Assembly (NCBI GenBank): GCA_013398275.1
Contig: VZSE01006629.1
Coordinates: forward strand, 178,221 to 242,220
Origin: Promerops cafer
Lineage: Eukaryota > Chordata > Aves > Passeriformes > Nectariniidae
DNA length: 64,000 nucleotides
Direction: 5' to 3'
A program made the position numbers and the translations under genes. A model generated the notes under the pieces. That model did no database searches. It was given only the letters and a program-made list of their open reading frames with translations, and had not been told where the DNA came from. Below, piece after piece: positions 62,613 through 64,000 of the stretch. The first letter of the stretch is position 1; each line of letters begins with the position of its first letter.

Positions 62613-63238
62613 AATCCAAGAAATAAAAAATAAAACTAACAAAAAAAAAATATATCCGGGGATCTTTTGGCTTGCCGGCCCTGGACCGCCACCGTGGCCC
62701 GGGCGGTGTGGCAGCCCGCAGCGCCGGGCTCGGGGGCGGCGCGGAGCAGCCCCGCGCAGGCTGCGCGCCCGGCCGCGGAGGGGCTCAGCCCCTGCCGAAC
62801 GCCCGGGTGTCGCCGGCCCGAGGCTGGGAGCCTCTCGCTTCCCCGAGGCCCAAGCGGGGCTCTCGGCTCTCAGCGTGACAAAGGACATCGCAAAGAACGA
62901 TTTGGATTGTTATTTTTTTTTAACCAGGTCACAAACATTTATTAATTTACACCAACGGTGGACAAAATTCTGTTGCCTTTTCCACATCAAATTATTCACA
63001 GATTCTCTCAATAAAATAGATATGACGGATGCACAACCAGTGAAGAGTTAACTGGACTCCGCTCATTAGCTCCCGAATAATCTATATACAAATAATTACC
63101 AATACACCAAAAAACCCACGCACGGAGGGGGTGGGAAAACGGGGATTTAAAAAAAATAGTATGGGAATTCTCCAAACTTCCTGACGGATCCGATTTTCTT
63201 TTAAACGTGCATTTGAATGTCTAATTGAAGGGGAAAAA
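62613..63238 (+). repeat. Direct duplication, copy 2 (626 bp)
   Basis: Second copy of 61986-62611. Its right edge continues into an A-rich tract (63232-63272), which is presumably the tract in which the left contig ended. Confidence 0.95.
62938..62943 (-). terminator. Candidate polyadenylation signal (minus strand), duplicated copy
   Basis: The same hexamer as at 62311-62316, repeated because of the 626-bp duplication. It probably does not exist as a second locus. Confidence 0.25.
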
Positions 63239-63810
63239 AAAAAAAGAAAAAAAAAGAAAAAGAAAAAAAAATAAACCGCAGTCCTGAGTTTCACCGACTT
63301 TTCTTCTTCTTAAAAACAAAGAAACCTTAAACAGTGCCTTTTAAAACCAAACCCGAAGCTTCAAAGAAACTAAAAATAAGATCGGACCATTAAAACATTT
63401 TCTTTGAGAGCAGGGGAGAGACAGACACGCATGGCAAAACCACCCGGCACGGAGACTTGCAGGAACGAAAACGGGCTCGCTGCGACCGGGGGCGTCCGCA
63501 ACTCCCCTGGACGCTTTCCCAGGCGGTCTGGGGGACCCCCGCGGAAAACCCGCACCTCTCAAAGGAAACATTTCCCACCCTAAGACCGTTTCGTCCTTCA
63601 CATGCCCCCCCTCCGCCCCTCACAAGACGTTGCGTGTTCAACCAGCCCAGGTCCCAGCTTAAGTTACGGCCACTTTATAAATACGCTTTGGCGCTTGTCG
63701 GACCAAATCGTGTTATTCTTCCCCTCCTACCGCCCTCCCGATTTATTGAATTATTTTTTTTTTTTCCGAGCAAAGACAGACAAACAGATCTGGATACCAC
63801 TGACCCTGGA

Positions 63811-63873
63811 AATAAAGTAAAAATTTAAAAAAAAAAAAAAAAAANAAAAAAAAAAAAAAAAAAAAAAAAAAAA
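63811..63873 (+). repeat. AATAAA followed by a long poly-A tract containing an N
   Basis: AATAAA at 63811-63816 is followed 10 bases later by A at 63827-63873, interrupted only by an N at 63845. This could be the tail of a processed retrocopy or just a genomic A run. No coding body is recognisable upstream and I see no flanking target duplication. Confidence 0.5.
63845..63845. other. Single-N assembly gap in a poly-A tract
   Basis: An N inside the 63827-63873 A run. The tract length is therefore unresolved. Confidence 0.9.
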
Positions 63874-64000
63874 GAAATATTTCCTACCTTCAAACACAAC
63901 AGGAGGAGATTGGGGGGACACGGGGAGAGGGAAGGGGAGCAGTTTCGGAGAAGTGGGGGAGAGCTGGAAAGGGGTCTTTTGCTTCGCGACTCTCCCCCCC

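Larger units (their letters stand above)
62260..63400 (-). other. Possible 3' UTR of a minus-strand gene outside the window
   Basis: AT-rich, repeat-free sequence within a CpG-rich neighbourhood, with several T runs in minus-strand orientation and a terminal AATAAA. No coding end (stop preceded by a recognisable domain) could be found in the frames to the right, up to 64000. I cannot name the gene. Alternatives are a conserved non-coding element or a non-coding RNA end. Confidence 0.25.
63239..64000. other. A-rich tracts and CpG-moderate sequence to the window end
   Basis: 63,239-63,272 continues an A-rich run. 63,440-63,720 is CpG-bearing with short frames (up to 123 codons) and no domain. 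A poly-A tract with an N lies at 63827-63873. 63,900-64,000 is G-rich then C-rich with nothing coding. Confidence 0.45.

Noticed and set aside
62040..62945. Two identical 92-codon plus-strand frames taken as a tandem gene family
   Set aside because: They are the two copies of the 626-bp assembly duplication, and the frame itself has no domain.

Overview
The window reads as avian nuclear DNA. The strongest evidence is three CR1 LINE fragments, one with the bird-typical 3' terminal octamer (ATTCTATG family), and a complete solo LTR of a bird ERVL-type endogenous retrovirus. There is no operon structure, no dense coding and no ribosome-binding-site pattern. I find no supportable protein-coding gene. 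Apart from the CR1 relic, every long open frame lies in low-complexity or CpG-rich sequence, or has no recognisable domain.

Layout. From 1 to about 51,300 the sequence is AT-leaning intergenic DNA with few repeats. Set in it are blocks that look like conserved non-coding elements: 7,420-7,960, 9,540-9,880, 10,130-10,990, 14,790-15,070, 24,480-24,810, 28,060-28,210, 42,590-43,540, 44,110-44,235 and 45,300-45,520. They were judged by eye from homeodomain-like cores, isolated CpGs and low repeat content; no alignment was possible. The repeats are a ~1.2 kb CR1 (35,871-37,085, minus strand), two short CR1 3' ends (26,751-26,971 and 49,020-49,223), several MIR SINE remnants, two or three very old amniote-wide palindromic repeat relics (10,671-10,772; 22,095-22,156; perhaps 24,662-24,800), and the solo LTR at 46,345-46,905 with a 5-bp target duplication.

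From about 51,500 to 64,000 the composition changes sharply to CpG-rich sequence, broken by AT-rich islands and a ~600-bp purine tract with a 25-copy GAAA microsatellite. A palindromic RFX X-box sits next to a CCAAT box at 53,409-53,429. A long CpG cluster next to a repeat-poor desert with scattered candidate enhancers is the usual layout of a vertebrate developmental-regulator locus. The gene itself is probably outside the window, possibly with its 3' UTR reaching in from the right on the minus strand. I could not identify it.

The clearest structural anomaly is a 626-bp direct duplication (61,986-62,611 and 62,613-63,238) with a single N between the copies. This is almost certainly an unmerged contig overlap rather than biology. 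The most curious natural structure is a perfect 20-bp-arm, 3-nt-loop hairpin at 31,591-31,633. I do not see a convincing undescribed biological system in this window.
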